The notes beneath the pieces are model-generated. The model was not told where the DNA came from. It was given only the letters and a program-made list of their open reading frames with translations, and did not search any database. A stretch of 44,688 nucleotides of DNA from Lachnospiraceae bacterium UBA7160. Lineage in GTDB: Bacteria; Bacillota; Clostridia; Lachnospirales; Lachnospiraceae. This document shows, in pieces, positions 33,422-41,169 of the stretch (position 1 is its first letter; every line of letters begins with the position of its first letter). The translations under genes and the position numbers were made by a program. Location of the stretch: assembly GCA_002491565.1 (NCBI GenBank), contig DKWE01000066.1, forward strand, positions 1,525-46,212. Reading direction: 5' to 3'.

Positions 33422-33755
33422 AAAATCCTTTTCCTCCATCCATTTCATCTTTCGCCGCATCCCTGCCGATTTACTACCCTTTCAATGCCAGCATAGCATA
33501 ATGCGTACCTGTTAAAACCGATTCTTGGCATTCTTTTCGCCTTCATTTCTTACTGTACTACTCCTGCTCATCCCAATCTTCTGCCTGTCCGGCTGCTACA
33601 AGTTAGCACCTTAACAAACAGAAATTCAGTTAGATACATCCATATCTATTATGAGTTTTTTGCAGAACCAGGCATCTATCTTGAATGACACTTGGCATAT
33701 TCCACTCCCATAAACCTCGATTTTTCCAATTCATCGACTGGAAGTTACGCATCTA
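33422..33755. other. Intergenic region with duplicated gene ends
   Basis: 334 bp between the cysteine-rich gene and the phosphotransferase-like gene. It contains the orphan copy (33575-33617) of the HIT 3' segment and the 23-bp copy (33431-33453) of the 31274-31296 context. No gene is supported. It reads like a patchwork of old gene borders. Confidence 0.6.
33575..33617. repeat. Duplicated 43-bp segment, orphan copy
   Basis: Copy of 31912-31954 without the HIT coding region attached; the ACTGGAAGTT that adjoins the repeat at 31955 is found here only about 115 bp further on (near 33738), as though something had been inserted or rearranged. Confidence 0.75.
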
Positions 33756-34193
33756 TTACTCGAACAGTATTCTGAATCTGCATTCCGCACCCCCGGAAAG
33801 AATCGTCTCTTCCTGTTCTACCTGCAGTCTGCATCCTCTCCATACAGTCTCTGCCACATAGAGAATACTTTGCCTGGAACATTCACACAGACGGGGAGTA
33901 TTCACTCCGCCTGCTGTATGAAGATCACAGGTGCATTCAGGAAAGCAAATGCGGTATTCCCGGCCAGGCACAATGACTTCTCCGCGAACATTGCCTAATT
34001 CACTCAGCCTGCTGTAAAATGCGTCGCGGTTTCCATTCACAACCCTGTGCAGCCGCAGGTATGACTGCAGAACACCAGTATCGGCACATTGCCTTGCGCA
34101 ATGCTTCAGCAGGTTGCTTCTGCTCTTTGCACCCAGCTCGTTCAGACCTTTTTCAAAGCCTTGAAGCCATGTACAGATAAAGTCTCTGTCCAT
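33756..34193 (-). CDS. Cysteine-rich hypothetical protein, DUF6144/V4R-like
   Basis: 145 residues, nine cysteines. The segment RICFPECTCDLHTAGGVNTP and the ending LQVEQEETILSGGAECRFRI resemble the C-terminal part of V4R or DUF6144 proteins, in which cysteines bind a metal or ligand. The N-terminal half is helical (FEKGLNELGAKSRSNLLKHC). It is a stand-alone gene. The family call is from pattern memory only and is tentative. Confidence 0.55.
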   Translation of the reverse strand: MDRDFICTWLQGFEKGLNELGAKSRSNLLKHCARQCADTGVLQSYLRLHRVVNGNRDAFYSRLSELGNVRGEVIVPGREYRICFPECTCDLHTAGGVNTPRLCECSRQSILYVAETVWRGCRLQVEQEETILSGGAECRFRILFE

Positions 34194-34398
34194 ATCTTTC
34201 TCTCCCGATCAGTAAAACTGAAGGTTGTCTATCACAACGTAATCCAATAACGTCTTAACAAATGGTGTCCTTCTGCGTCATTAAAAGCTTCGATTGCATC
34301 CATTAACTTCCATTTTTGTACATAATAACACTATTTTTCACATTATCCATATATTTTTAAACCATCCTTGAAATTTTGTTGTACCTCTTTTATCATTC

Positions 34399-35268
34399 TC
34401 ATACATCTCTTTGCAAAAACTTTTTGTAAGCCGCCGGCTTTCTATATTTCCCCAAATCCTCCCGCTCCCTGTATGCCCGGATTTCTTCTAAATCAAATTC
34501 CACATAGTATATTGTTTCTTCAAGCTCATCCCCCACAAAAATTGTATTATCCAGTGTTTCACCTTCTTTTGTCCATACCATAGGATTAAATGCACAGGAG
34601 TTTCCCATTCCGTGTGCCGGAGGATTTGCCATCGCAATACCAACCATGTTTTCCATGGCACGCACAGATAGTTCCTTCAATCTAGGCGGCATGCCACCAC
34701 AGCTATTCGGGTGCATTATAAGCTCTGCACCGTTTAACATGAGTTCTCTGGCGCTCTCCGGATATTCCCTGTCATAACAAATCATACACCCCATTGTAAT
34801 ATCATCAAATTTGCATACAGGAAATGATTCCCCCGATTCCAGATATCTTTCCCAATCAAAATCGCAGGTATGTACTTTGGAATATTTTAATATTACTTTT
34901 CCGTCTCGATCAATAATCCATGCTGTATTTTGTGGATATTTTTTCCCTTTCGAAAAACCTGTTATAACAATGCCTATCTTTAGCTTGCCCGCAAGTTCCG
35001 CTATTTTAAGAAAATGGGGATCCTCCTCTGTTAATGCATTTTCACACCACTTAATAAATTCAGGATGATTTTCAATCTCATGAACAGGTAATAATTCCTC
35101 ACAAATATCAGGAACCGCATAGGCAGTAAGAAAACATTCGGGAAATAATACCAAATCGGCTCCATTTTTACTTGCTTCCAGGATAAATTTTATTGCCGTT
35201 TTTACATTTTGTTCCACATCTGGCATAATAGTATCACACTGAACGATTGCCACCTTTAATTTCTTCAT
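34399..35268 (-). CDS. Nitrilase-superfamily carbon-nitrogen hydrolase
   Basis: 289 residues with the complete catalytic triad: Glu44 (LFPECFLTAY), Lys131 (KYSKVHTCDFDWE) and Cys164 (GCMICYDREYPES). The superfamily hydrolyses nitriles, amides and carbamoyl compounds, and the exact substrate is unknown. The ribosome binding site AGGAGATG lies in the 3' end of the truncated flavodoxin-like gene, whose stop codon is part of it, so translation of the two is linked. Confidence 0.92.
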   Translation of the reverse strand: MKKLKVAIVQCDTIMPDVEQNVKTAIKFILEASKNGADLVLFPECFLTAYAVPDICEELLPVHEIENHPEFIKWCENALTEEDPHFLKIAELAGKLKIGIVITGFSKGKKYPQNTAWIIDRDGKVILKYSKVHTCDFDWERYLESGESFPVCKFDDITMGCMICYDREYPESARELMLNGAELIMHPNSCGGMPPRLKELSVRAMENMVGIAMANPPAHGMGNSCAFNPMVWTKEGETLDNTIFVGDELEETIYYVEFDLEEIRAYREREDLGKYRKPAAYKKFLQRDV

Positions 35269-35282
35269 ATTCGCCTCATCTC

Positions 35283-35471
35283 CTAATCATGCTGAATGCA
35301 TTGTGCTGTACTATGGCAGCTTCTGCAACCTTTACAAAAGCCAACTTTAAAATCATCAATGCAAATAGTTTTGACATCATATTTACCCTTTAAGCGTTCT
35401 GATACAATATGTACAATTTCTGCAGTCGCACCGGTTCTTACCGGACTACAATTTATCACTAATGCATTCAT
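35283..35471 (-). pseudogene. Truncated NADPH-dependent FMN reductase/flavodoxin-like gene
   Basis: 62 residues: MNALVINCSPVRTGATAEIV then HIVSERLKGKYDVKTI and the C-x-x-C-x-x-C stretch FCKGCRSCHSTAQCIQHD. Only the FMN-binding N-terminal part of a protein of about 180 residues is present; the stop falls where DDM... would follow. It keeps a good ribosome binding site (GAGGAAC). The join to the nitrilase ribosome binding site suggests a recombination border. Confidence 0.75.
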
Positions 35472-35520
35472 TATAGTTCCTCTACAAACTCCGAGTGTTA
35501 TGGCAGACGTAAGTTTGGTT

Positions 35521-36045
35521 TTATCTTAATTCCATTTTATAGAATTTTGCTTTGAAGGTTTTACTACCATCCAGTTTTGTGTATTCGCCGTAATGGTCAA
35601 ATCTCAGTCCGCATTTTTCCATAACCTTGCCTGAACGAGGATTATCTATGGCATGGTCTGAACACACCTTTTTTACTCCGAGTTTTTTATATGCGAAATC
35701 AATAATAGCTTTCATCGCTTCGGTACAATATCCCTTGTGCCAATAATCATAATGGAGATTATATCCTATACCCCAATAATCTTTCATTTGCGCATTGGGA
35801 CCTATACTCCCTGTTCCAATCACTTTATTCTCTTCTTTCAGAACAAATGCCCAATTCCACTCCTGTTCGTCATCAAAAGTGGACGTTATCCAATCTATCG
35901 TTTGACTAATATCAGTATATGTAGAATATGACATATACCTTGTAACTCTTTCATCACAGTTCCAACTGAAACAGGCCTCTGCATCACCAAGTGTGATAGG
36001 GCGCAAAATCAACCTGTCTGTTTCAATAATGGGTTCCTTATTCAT
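35521..36045 (-). CDS. GNAT acetyltransferase, RimJ/RimL-like
   Basis: 174 residues. It opens IIETDRLILRPITLGDAEAC as in RimJ/RimL-type enzymes; the acetyl-CoA loop is DYWHKGYCTEAMKAIIDFAY and HAIDNPRSGKVMEKCGLRF is the C-terminal motif. The start at 36045 follows GGAGGG by 7 nt. It may acetylate an N-terminal amine or a small amine; substrate unknown. Confidence 0.88.
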   Translation of the reverse strand: MNKEPIIETDRLILRPITLGDAEACFSWNCDERVTRYMSYSTYTDISQTIDWITSTFDDEQEWNWAFVLKEENKVIGTGSIGPNAQMKDYWGIGYNLHYDYWHKGYCTEAMKAIIDFAYKKLGVKKVCSDHAIDNPRSGKVMEKCGLRFDHYGEYTKLDGSKTFKAKFYKMELR

Positions 36046-36086
36046 ATCAGACCCTCCGTTAAATTCTGAGTTGTTCAAATGTTTGT

Positions 36087-36125
36087 TTCTCGTATTCCTA
36101 TCATACGATGCCGCTTCTCACAATC
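36087..36125. repeat. Duplicated 39-bp intergenic segment, copy A
   Basis: 36 of 39 bases match 37578-37616 (copy B). Both lie in gaps between minus-strand genes, just after an end of a gene, in the same orientation. Confidence 0.8.
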
Positions 36126-36167
36126 TAAACTGCGATATTTTTGCGATAATAAATGCAACAATTGCCC

Positions 36168-36842
36168 CTACGCAAACAGTTCCAGCACCCAGTCATAGTA
36201 AAAATGTGCAAGCACAGGATTCCAAAGAGTTCCACTTCTTCTTAGCATGACAGCGAACAAAAGCCCGCAAAGCAGAGCCGATATGCTTTGGCTTATCATT
36301 CCTGTCCGGTCAAAGGAACCATATAAAAACAATTTGATGAAATAAGCCGGCCAATGAAGGACTACAAACATAGAAGTGGATATCATAAGCGAAACAGTAT
36401 TGGAACGAACATTCTTCAGCAGATTATATCCCCAGCCACGGAATACTGTTTCTTCCACGATCCCAACAAGGAAAACCTTAATCGTTAAAAACAGAAAGTC
36501 TTCCCCTGAAACATTCCAAAAATGGTGGTCAAGCGCCATCGATACCAACGCATATATCGTAGTAAGCACCATAAAGACTGCGAAGATCGGCTCCACTTTC
36601 GGCCTTGAAAACAGCTGTCTTCTGCTCCAGAAAAGATTCCTGTCAAATCTGCGAATCAGAATAAACGCCGGAGACGCCCAGAGGATCCTGCTGAAATAAC
36701 CATACAAATACCTGCAAACAGTAACCGGTTGCCCTTGTGAAAGCATCGCACTGTAATTCCATGCATCGGTTACAATCGCCCACAGGGCAATAAATCCCGT
36801 CATGGACAAAACGGCAAGCTGAGTTTGCTTTTTCTGATTCAT
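36168..36842 (-). CDS. CPBP-family intramembrane protease
   Basis: 224-residue multi-pass membrane protein. Abortive-infection/CAAX-protease motifs are EETVFRGWGYN (Glu130, Glu131, Arg135), HWPAYF (His163) and LAHFYYDW (His213). Such proteases process prenylated proteins, bacteriocins or regulators; in Firmicutes some give self-immunity. It has a strong promoter with an operator-like palindrome between the -10 box and the start. Confidence 0.9.
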   Translation of the reverse strand: MNQKKQTQLAVLSMTGFIALWAIVTDAWNYSAMLSQGQPVTVCRYLYGYFSRILWASPAFILIRRFDRNLFWSRRQLFSRPKVEPIFAVFMVLTTIYALVSMALDHHFWNVSGEDFLFLTIKVFLVGIVEETVFRGWGYNLLKNVRSNTVSLMISTSMFVVLHWPAYFIKLFLYGSFDRTGMISQSISALLCGLLFAVMLRRSGTLWNPVLAHFYYDWVLELFA

Positions 36843-36859
36843 CCGTGAGTTTCTCCTTT

Positions 36860-36888
36860 AACTTACTCGTAAGTTGGTAACTTATGAG
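36860..36888 (-). promoter_or_regulatory. Operator of three half-sites at the CPBP promoter
   Basis: Directly downstream of the -10 box are three half-sites of the form (A/G)TAAGTT, two in one orientation and one inverted: ATAAGTT, then AACTTAC, then GTAAGTT on the minus strand. They give two overlapping palindromes (gaps of 3 and 2 bp). This is the look of a TetR- or MarR-type repressor site. The regulator is not obviously next to it. Confidence 0.65.
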
Positions 36889-36891
36889 TTT

Positions 36892-36919
36892 ATTATACGT
36901 GGGGAATCCGGTTTGTCAA
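36892..36919 (-). promoter_or_regulatory. Promoter of the CPBP gene
   Basis: Perfect -35 TTGACA (36919-36914) and perfect -10 TATAAT (36897-36892), 16-bp spacer. A 41-codon frame ending over the -35 box (37041-36916, MRFVIDRAIEEEKHQYVYEG...) may be a gene remnant. Confidence 0.85.
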
Positions 36920-37085
36920 TCCAATAATATCCTATTCATTCCTTCGCTCACATTGCTGATATAATACCGCCATAAAAGCTCCCCCTCGTATACGTATTGG
37001 TGCTTCTCTTCCTCAATTGCTCGATCTATTACAAAACGCATTCATTTCATAATTGTCAAACAACCTCTGCAATAAAACATATACA

Positions 37086-37544
37086 TCAGCTAATTCTTTT
37101 TCCCACTTTCTTGAAGAGCCGGGCACTCCAGAATTCCATGCCAAGTTCCTCTATATAAAAATGCAGAATTGCCCGAAAATTTTTTGTCGCCGTGCTGAGC
37201 AGAATGATATCAGCCTCGTCCGCAATTTTTTTCTCGACATATTGGAACAATCTTTTCCCGATTCCATGGCTTCTATATTGCGGTTTTACATATAGTTCCT
37301 CAATTTCAAAGCATTTTTCATTCGCCTGATAAATTGAGGTTGTCTCTTTCGCTGCTTCCATATGGCCGAGCAGATAGCCGATAATCACGTTATCTTCCAT
37401 CGCCAGAAAAATACAGCTTTTTTCGATAAATTCTTTGCTATTTTTTCGGTAGCCGTAGCAAGAGTTCTCAGCTTCCCAGTCTTCTGAAAGCGAGATCAAT
37501 TGTTTTAGAACTTTATCCGTCAAATTCACTTCTTTGATTTCCAC
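37086..37544 (-). CDS. GNAT family N-acetyltransferase
   Basis: 152 residues with motif A IEELYVKPQYRSHGIGKRLF (R-x-x-G-I-G-K) and motif B ILLSTATKNFRAILHFYIEELG. The start is GTG at 37544, 8 nt after GGAG. Substrate unknown. The fourth acetyltransferase in the island, and not closely similar to the others by eye. Confidence 0.87.
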   Translation of the reverse strand: MEIKEVNLTDKVLKQLISLSEDWEAENSCYGYRKNSKEFIEKSCIFLAMEDNVIIGYLLGHMEAAKETTSIYQANEKCFEIEELYVKPQYRSHGIGKRLFQYVEKKIADEADIILLSTATKNFRAILHFYIEELGMEFWSARLFKKVGKRIS

Positions 37545-37577
37545 AGCCTTTACTCCTTAAGTTATTATAATGGTTAC

Positions 37578-37682
37578 TTCTCGTATTCCTATCATACAAT
37601 GCTACTTCTCACAATCATTCCTCTTTTGGATTCAGCTTTTCTCCCCTCAACACGATCAACGAACCAAATTTTTTATAAAAAT
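37578..37682 (-). repeat. Composite junction: probable scar of a lost AAA/DUF1703 gene
   Basis: Bases 37601-37641 match 39155-39195 (the 3' end and flank of the second AAA gene, encoding EKLNPKEE-stop) at 39 of 41 positions. Bases 37645-37682 match 41069-41106 (the 5' flank of that gene) at 37 of 38. So the two flanks of the 1.9-kb gene are joined here with 3 bp between. Bases 37578-37616 also match copy A at 36087-36125. Confidence 0.8.
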
Positions 37683-37687
37683 ATATT

Positions 37688-38545
37688 CTATGATAATGAA
37701 CCCAGGAAACTCTGAAATGCCGCTCTGACTTCACATATTTTATAATTGATGACCCGGTCAAAGCTTTCACTCTCCAGAATAAAGCGAATAAAACGCGCGC
37801 CAAGATAATAGCCCACATCCGGATGACCATCAAAGCTGACCCAGTCTCCAAAGTAACGCTGATTCTCAAAGGACATGGTTTCAAGATCTCTGCAAAAGGA
37901 CTGTACAATGACCTCCACATGTGCGTCACACCAGGCTTTCCAGCCATTTTTGTCCTGATGAAAATATTCAGGATTACCGATGATCCTCTGCTCGAAAACC
38001 ATTGCAATCCCTTCCACAAACAACTGCCATAGGAATCTGTCTGACGGTAACGGAAACTCTCTCTCCCATCTCCCATACTGCGCATGATAGACGTGTCCTG
38101 TCTCGTGCAGGATCAGTCCATTCATATCATCGATGCTGCACCAGTTGAGTTCCACAATCTTTTCTATTCCAAGCAGAATCACCGGACGCCCACATACCGC
38201 TGTCACCCAGCCAGCACCGTTGCACAAGCCCAGATACAGGGCAATATCCACATCCACGGTCCGGCCAAATACGGAATTAATCTTTTCATTCAAATGATCT
38301 GTTACGCGATGAAACGATGCGGCTGCCTCCCTGCGTTTTTCTGCCTCCAGATAAACGTTATTCAATACCGGCAGATAATCCTCTTTCCACGAACAGCCTG
38401 CCTCGATACACTTTTTCATGTCATCAAGACACAATTGTTTCACTCCGGGCAGTGAGGCATCGATATAAATCTTCCATTTTTCAATATCAAATTGATGTAA
38501 CTCATATGCGGTAAGCATTCCTGCACTTGTATCTATGATATTCAT
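37688..38545 (-). CDS. Zinc-metallopeptidase-like protein (HExxH)
   Basis: 285 residues. A zinc-binding HETGH motif lies at residues 147-151 in LILHETGHVYHAQYG, and a candidate third ligand follows in LFVEGIAMVFEQ. The family looks related to the predicted Zn-dependent proteases (DUF2268/DUF5700-like), whose substrates are unknown. No signal peptide. The start at 38545 follows AAGGAGA by 6 nt. The gene sits between the scar and a ParB-like gene with a 10-bp gap. Confidence 0.75.
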   Translation of the reverse strand: MNIIDTSAGMLTAYELHQFDIEKWKIYIDASLPGVKQLCLDDMKKCIEAGCSWKEDYLPVLNNVYLEAEKRREAAASFHRVTDHLNEKINSVFGRTVDVDIALYLGLCNGAGWVTAVCGRPVILLGIEKIVELNWCSIDDMNGLILHETGHVYHAQYGRWEREFPLPSDRFLWQLFVEGIAMVFEQRIIGNPEYFHQDKNGWKAWCDAHVEVIVQSFCRDLETMSFENQRYFGDWVSFDGHPDVGYYLGARFIRFILESESFDRVINYKICEVRAAFQSFLGSLS

Positions 38546-38555
38546 TTTGCTCTCC

Positions 38556-39131
38556 TTAGTGCAATCCATCCTTTTCCTTCATAAGAACGTTATCTTTATA
38601 CAGGAACAACTCGCCTGCTCCATTTTCAAAAAACAAAGTCGCCCTGTCCTCAGACGCTCCATATAAAAATAAGTCCGGGGCTAAATTTTGTAGTTGCACA
38701 CGTTCCCTATGAGAAGTTTTCGTAAGCAAGTTATAACTCCTGTCGCAGCGGTCCATCCACAATTTCTGATATCTGCTTTTATTTACGATGCGGTGCTCTA
38801 ACTGCTTAATATGGGATAACTGAAATCTCCTGCACCATTCCATGTCTGCGCGATAAAGCATCTGCCCAATCTGATTCGTAACAATCTCATCTTTATCATA
38901 GTACACAGGCAAAACCGAAATACCATTTTTATAAGCAACATATGCTCTCGTATGCCCGTCTGTAAGCGTATAGGTATTGTTTCCAAAATCGTGAACCGGC
39001 AAGGGCTGAAAATGCTCCATACACTTTGGATGAAACCATTCTGTTACCGATGCAATTTTTTCAGAGCAAAGATATATCTGACTAAGACCGAGCAGGTCAA
39101 TACGTATTAGCTTGATTCCCTGAAACTCCAT
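38556..39131 (-). CDS. ParB/Srx-fold-like protein
   Basis: 191 residues. The central TYTLTDGHTRAYVAYKNGIS followed by VLPVYYD resembles the ParB/sulfiredoxin nucleotide-binding core (DGHxRxxAxxxxG). No helix-turn-helix follows, so it is unlikely to be a partition protein. Similar stand-alone proteins are annotated as hypothetical. GGAG is 9 nt before the ATG. It precedes the metallopeptidase-like gene by 10 bp and probably shares its transcript. Confidence 0.6.
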   Translation of the reverse strand: MEFQGIKLIRIDLLGLSQIYLCSEKIASVTEWFHPKCMEHFQPLPVHDFGNNTYTLTDGHTRAYVAYKNGISVLPVYYDKDEIVTNQIGQMLYRADMEWCRRFQLSHIKQLEHRIVNKSRYQKLWMDRCDRSYNLLTKTSHRERVQLQNLAPDLFLYGASEDRATLFFENGAGELFLYKDNVLMKEKDGLH

Positions 39132-39168
39132 TTTTCACGCTCCTCTACTTAACGGCTGCTTCCCACAA

Positions 39169-41037
39169 TCATTCCTCTTTTGGATTCAGCTTTTCAAACA
39201 TTACTTTGCAGCGCTTCCTGCTAAATGCAATGCCATATGCACCGATATCCTCACGGCCTTCATTACGCAGCTTTTCGTCATACCGCCGGGCTTTGATCTG
39301 TGCCATCGCTTCCCTGCAAACCCGCTCAAGTGCAGAAATGCTGGAAGCATACTTCACTTCAATGACAAGCCCCGCATCCGGATCCTCCGGCTCGATCAGG
39401 ATGTCGCTGAACCCGTCCCCGGATTCCGTATTGGACAGGATCAGCCAATCCGGTTCGCTGCGCAAAAGTCCCAGCGGTAGGCCATGGTAAAAATTCTCTT
39501 TCTGGTCATCCTTCGCCCTCGTGTCCAGAACGCTGATCATTTTGCTGAGAATCACATTCAGGCGTTTCTGAATTACTTCTGCATCGCCGTTCAAAAACGC
39601 CTGGCAAAACGCCTGCATGGGCTTCTCATCCTGGACAAATTTTTTTTGAAACCATTTCTGGATTTTCTCAATGAAGATCTCCCGAACCTCACGGTTGGGA
39701 ATCACAAGACTGGTCAGGTCTTCCTGTATCTGCTGCTGTGTACCGCTATCTGTGCCAAAGCTGCTCTGCTCTTGCGACCTATTGTCGTCTGCTGCATATC
39801 TGCCCTGCTCCTGCAACCTACTGTCGTCTGCTGCACATCTGCCCTGCTCCGGCTGCGCATTCCCTGCCGCTGCCTGACTGTCCTGCACTGACTGCATGCC
39901 GCGGGCTGCCGTCAGATACCCTGTCAGGAAAAGCACACTCCACAGATTGTCGATATTCTCGGTCAGTTCGCCATAGGTCAGCGTCTCCACGATTTTCTTT
40001 TGAATCGACTCCCCTGCAACCAGCTGCTCGATCTCCCTCTGTGTCGTCCCATTTGCCAATCCGATAAAATCCTGCACGAGCTGGTTAGAGCTGGTGTTGT
40101 TCCAGTAAGGTTTTGGTCTTGCCGCTGGGTCCGCCAGCAGCTTATCACAATGATTCACCACATCCCACGGACAGTATACGTCCGCATCACCGAAACGATA
40201 GCCATCATACCATGCTTTCATGTCCTCATACGCAAAAGACAGATCATAGTCCCTTAGCATATTGCGGACTTCCCCATCAGTGAAACCAAAATATTCTTCA
40301 TAACGTTTGTCCATGATGGTATCGACTTTCAGGTTATTGATCCCAGTGAAGATACTTTCCTTCGAAATACGCAGGCAGCCGGTTACAACCGCAAAATACA
40401 GATCCGGGTTGGTCTTGAACGCCTCTCCAAAAAAACCGCGCAGGAACGATACCATCTGCTCATAATATCCATAGCTGTTTGCCTTGTCCAACGGCACATC
40501 ATATTCATCGATCAGCAGAATGACCTTTTCTCCATAATGGGCATGAAGCATCCGCATCAGCGTGACGAGAGCCGCCTGCAGATCGTTTCCTTGTCTTTTC
40601 ATTCCAAGCAGGCGACAAAAGATTTCTCTGTCATCCCCATTGACATCAGCACTTTTCTCCAGGAATATAAGGCGTTTACATTCGCTTGCAATCAAATACT
40701 CCATCCAGTAGAGCGCATCTTCATACGAATTACCTTCTACACATTTTAAAGAAAGAAACACAACTGGATACTTTCCCTGATACTCCTCCATAAGCTGTGA
40801 TTCCCTGCTGATTGCCAGACCATCAAAAAGCGTCTTATCCGAACCAATTTCAAAGAAATTTTTGAGCATACTCATATTCAATGTCTTGCCAAACCTGCGC
40901 GGACGGGTAAAGAGGTTCACCTTTCCTTTTGTACTCAAAAGATCCCGGATCAAACATGTCTTGTCCACATAATAATAATTTTCCTTTCGAATTTCCTCAA
41001 AATCATCAAAGCCAACCGGCAGCCTTTTTTTCTCCAT
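39169..41037 (-). CDS. AAA-ATPase-like / PD-(D/E)XK nuclease family protein (DUF1703), with repeats
   Basis: 622 residues. N-terminal motif VGFDDFEEIRKENYYYVDKT, P-loop-like TRPRRFGKTLNMSML, Walker B LLIDEYDVPLDKA. The C-terminal PD-(D/E)XK part has GFSDILIEPEDPDAGLVIEV followed by KYASS and then a conserved Q-I-x-x-x-x-Y. A hydrophilic linker with three 13-residue repeats (residues 397-435) separates the halves, which explains the extra length over its 525-residue relative. The start at 41037 follows GAGG by 7 nt. Its flanks recur at 37601-37682. Confidence 0.9.
   Translation of the reverse strand: MEKKRLPVGFDDFEEIRKENYYYVDKTCLIRDLLSTKGKVNLFTRPRRFGKTLNMSMLKNFFEIGSDKTLFDGLAISRESQLMEEYQGKYPVVFLSLKCVEGNSYEDALYWMEYLIASECKRLIFLEKSADVNGDDREIFCRLLGMKRQGNDLQAALVTLMRMLHAHYGEKVILLIDEYDVPLDKANSYGYYEQMVSFLRGFFGEAFKTNPDLYFAVVTGCLRISKESIFTGINNLKVDTIMDKRYEEYFGFTDGEVRNMLRDYDLSFAYEDMKAWYDGYRFGDADVYCPWDVVNHCDKLLADPAARPKPYWNNTSSNQLVQDFIGLANGTTQREIEQLVAGESIQKKIVETLTYGELTENIDNLWSVLFLTGYLTAARGMQSVQDSQAAAGNAQPEQGRCAADDSRLQEQGRYAADDNRSQEQSSFGTDSGTQQQIQEDLTSLVIPNREVREIFIEKIQKWFQKKFVQDEKPMQAFCQAFLNGDAEVIQKRLNVILSKMISVLDTRAKDDQKENFYHGLPLGLLRSEPDWLILSNTESGDGFSDILIEPEDPDAGLVIEVKYASSISALERVCREAMAQIKARRYDEKLRNEGREDIGAYGIAFSRKRCKVMFEKLNPKEE
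39733..39849 (-). repeat. Three 39-bp in-frame repeats in the second AAA/DUF1703 gene
   Basis: Units at 39811-39849, 39772-39810 and 39733-39771 encode EQGRCAADDSRLQ, EQGRYAADDNRSQ and EQSSFGTDSGTQQ. The first two differ at 4 of 39 bases, so that duplication is recent; the third is diverged. Confidence 0.85.
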
Positions 41038-41068
41038 CTGCAACCTCACTTTCCCGCAGTTCTTCTAT

Positions 41069-41106
41069 CCTCAACACGATCAACGAACCAACTTTTTTAT
41101 AAAAAT
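41069..41106. repeat. 5' flank of the second AAA/DUF1703 gene, repeated at 37645-37682
   Basis: 37 of 38 bases match 37645-37682. Read on the minus strand it is open and would encode FYKKVGSLIVLR, continuing IEELRESEVADG; this looks like the end of an older gene cut by the AAA gene. It lies between the VOC gene and the AAA gene. Confidence 0.75.
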
Positions 41107-41169
41107 GAATCGTCTTCGGATCGGAAGGCATAATTTTTACACTTGACCTTGTGACAAAGAGGTTCTTCA

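Noticed and set aside
31912..33617. Integron attC-like sites between island genes
   Set aside because: The repeated TGCTAAC...GTTAGCA-like hairpins do not fit the RYYYAAC/GTTRRRY core sites, there is no integron integrase, and the repeats occur only at some gaps.
37615..38085. Minus-strand 156-codon frame overlapping the zinc-peptidase-like gene
   Set aside because: It is an alternative frame of that gene; only its last codons have meaning, as part of the scar of the AAA gene.
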